Below, one piece after another: positions 34,463 through 36,625 of a DNA stretch of 36,625 nucleotides. Location of the stretch: NCBI GenBank assembly GCA_029055565.1, contig JAIDCZ010000021.1:1-36625 (forward strand). Direction: 5' to 3'. The notes below the pieces were generated by a model. It was not told the origin of the DNA and searched no databases. It saw nothing but the letters and a program-made list of their open reading frames with translations. This DNA is from Clostridiales bacterium (GTDB lineage Bacteria > Bacillota > Clostridia > Christensenellales > Pumilibacteraceae). The first letter of the stretch is position 1, and the number at the start of each line of letters is the position of its first letter. The position numbers were made by a program, and so were the translations under genes.

Positions 34463-35302
34463 CTACTGCTCCTTGCTTGCAAGCGTAACTATGCCGACGG
34501 TGCCTACACCTATATGCACGCCGCCGACGAGGCACATAGGTTCTACCTCAATATCGGTAAGGCCGAGCTTACTTTCCAGCCGCGCCTTTAGCGGCGCTAT
34601 ATACTTGTCGTCGCCAATATAGTACAGCATTATGCTGTCAAACTTTTGCGGCAAGCGCGCGATTGCCGCGTCCGCCGCGCGGTTGAACCCGAGCGTTTTT
34701 GCGTATATGGAAAGATCGTTTTTCGCAAACTCGAATACAGGCTTGATTTTAAGAACATTGCCGACGCGGGAAAGCAGTTTGTTTACCCTACCGCTACGCG
34801 CAAGCTCGGTAAGCGACGCCGGAATAAACTGCATAGCTATGCGCTGTTGCAAGTCGGCAGTCAGCTCCAAAAGCTCGTCAAAGCTCGCGCCCGCTTGCTG
34901 TGCCTTTACTATCTCGCGCATAAACATGAGCGCCGAAGGCCCCGCCTCGCCCGAGTTGACAGCCGCTATCTTTTTGCCGGCGTAATCGGCTACGGCAATA
35001 TTTGCCGAACCGATAGTGCCGCTAAGCCTATCTGCAATGGTAAAAATCAAAATCTCGCTGTCCGGATCTTGCGCGTAAATCTCGTCAATCGCCTTTTTAA
35101 ACTTTTCCGGCGAAGGCTGAGAGGTTTTGCCGCCCGTCTTGCTTTGCGCAAGCATTTGGTAAAATTCCGGCCACGTTTCCCTAAAGCCCTCGTCGTACTC
35201 CTCGTTGCCAAGCGTCAGCGTAAGACTTACAACCTTTATGTCGTATTGCTCGACGTACTCCCGCGTCAATCCGAAAGTAGAGTCGACGATAAATTTTACC
35301 AT
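34463..35302 (-). CDS. DegV-family fatty-acid-binding protein
   Basis: 279 residues, the usual DegV length. The N-terminus VKFIVDSTFGLTREYVEQYDI shows the DSTxxL motif, then VVSLTLTLGNEEYDEG, the KTGGKTSQPSPEKF segment (about 55-68; conserved TSQPSP), ILIFTIADRLSGTIGSA (about 83-99) and a C-terminal domain ending MCLVGGVHIGVGTVGIV (conserved GPHxGPG-like loop, about 255-271). DegV proteins bind one fatty acid in a cytosolic pocket; some are FakB subunits that present fatty acid to the kinase FakA. No fakA-like DAK gene is visible here. In the final loop the usual His-x-Gly motif is present (GVHIGVG). Monocistronic, with its own promoter and terminator. Confidence 0.92.
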   Translation of the reverse strand: MVKFIVDSTFGLTREYVEQYDIKVVSLTLTLGNEEYDEGFRETWPEFYQMLAQSKTGGKTSQPSPEKFKKAIDEIYAQDPDSEILIFTIADRLSGTIGSANIAVADYAGKKIAAVNSGEAGPSALMFMREIVKAQQAGASFDELLELTADLQQRIAMQFIPASLTELARSGRVNKLLSRVGNVLKIKPVFEFAKNDLSIYAKTLGFNRAADAAIARLPQKFDSIMLYYIGDDKYIAPLKARLESKLGLTDIEVEPMCLVGGVHIGVGTVGIVTLASKEQ

Positions 35303-35391
35303 TTTTTCACCGCCATGCAGTATTTACCCTAAACAAAAAACCTTGTCGTATAATTATTGACAACGACAAAATCCATATTCAGCGTTTGTAT

Positions 35392-35420
35392 ATTATACCA
35401 TGTTTTTTTATCAAGGTCAA
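35392..35420 (-). promoter_or_regulatory. degV promoter
   Basis: Minus strand TTGACC (35415-35420), 17-bp spacer ending TGG, TATAAT (35392-35397): near consensus with extended -10. The roughly 80-base leader contains a 7-bp inverted repeat TTGTCGT / ACGACAA (35343-35369) followed by GGTTTTTT on the minus strand, a weak terminator-like element. Confidence 0.82.
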
Positions 35421-35473
35421 TCTTTATAGGTATCTAATAGTCCGTAAAATACTGTTTTTAGGCAACAAAATTC

Positions 35474-35485
35474 GCTGTGCACAGC
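35474..35485. promoter_or_regulatory. Operator-like palindrome upstream of gdhA
   Basis: GCTGTGCACAGC is a perfect 12-bp palindrome, 8 bp upstream of the -35 box. Its half GCTGTGCA recurs at 35546-35553 inside the leader hairpin. Confidence 0.5.
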
Positions 35486-35493
35486 AAAAATAC

Positions 35494-35523
35494 TTGACAA
35501 AGCGCACTCGTCGCCTATATAAT
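35494..35523 (+). promoter_or_regulatory. gdhA promoter
   Basis: TTGACA (35494-35499), 18-bp spacer, TATAAT (35518-35523): both hexamers are consensus. Predicted start near 35530, giving a leader of about 55 bases. Confidence 0.88.
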
Positions 35524-35537
35524 TAAATCCGCAATAA

Positions 35538-36625
<1,088 letters not shown>

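Noticed and set aside
35335-35369. Attenuator in the degV leader
   Set aside because: The stem is only 7 bp with three G-C pairs and a 13-base loop; too weak to call separately although followed by a T-run.

Overview
The window reads as a chromosomal segment of an anaerobic, Gram-positive-type bacterium, most likely an uncultured gut member of the Clostridia. Evidence for this: sigma-A-like promoters with AGGAGG-type ribosome sites, SpoIVFB- and PdaB-like sporulation proteins, MinD/MinE beside an MreB, an RNase E/G protein, DegV, and NADP-type glutamate dehydrogenase. Large surface proteins here end in a C-terminal membrane helix with a basic cytoplasmic tail and show no LPXTG sortase motif. 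A Christensenellales/Borkfalkia-like origin is a guess from this combination. No phage, IS, CRISPR or tRNA was seen.

Layout: 1-351 is AT-rich and non-coding. 352-1997 holds a LURP-one/YxjI-like gene and the wreck of a two-component system (receiver with a one-base frameshift, then a deletion fusing it out of frame to a kinase). 2133-14144 is one giant gene for a 4003-residue type I membrane protein: signal anchor, glycine-rich domain, about 3.6 kb-residue-scale array of cadherin/Ig-like modules, membrane helix and tail. It diverges from groES-groEL. After convergent transcription come two unknown AT-rich genes and a PHP-family phosphatase. 18302-22017 encodes an MGH1/GH63-like glycosidase and RNase G. 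22144-27616 is a compact cell-shape/division block: Ppx/GppA, Maf, MreB, a terminator, then MinD, MinE, a very short SpoIVFA-position membrane protein and SpoIVFB. 27871-30561 is a secreted beta-propeller/SH3-like membrane protein. 30682-32718 is a BspA-type LRR lipoprotein. Then come an SSB-like protein with two OB folds and a PdaB-like deacetylase, a DegV protein, and the 5' part of gdhA, cut by the window end.

The regulatory DNA is unusually readable. The giant gene has a near-consensus promoter with two copies of an operator-like repeat. minD has a promoter that would start transcription at its ATG, and an 11-bp inverted repeat covers that start. The beta-propeller gene also looks leaderless. 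gdhA has a consensus promoter with a 12-bp palindrome upstream and a terminator-like hairpin between promoter and ribosome site. These features, the truncated SpoIVFA, the missing mreC/mreD/minC and the giant surface protein are the main items worth following up. All functional calls are by reading motifs; no database search was run.
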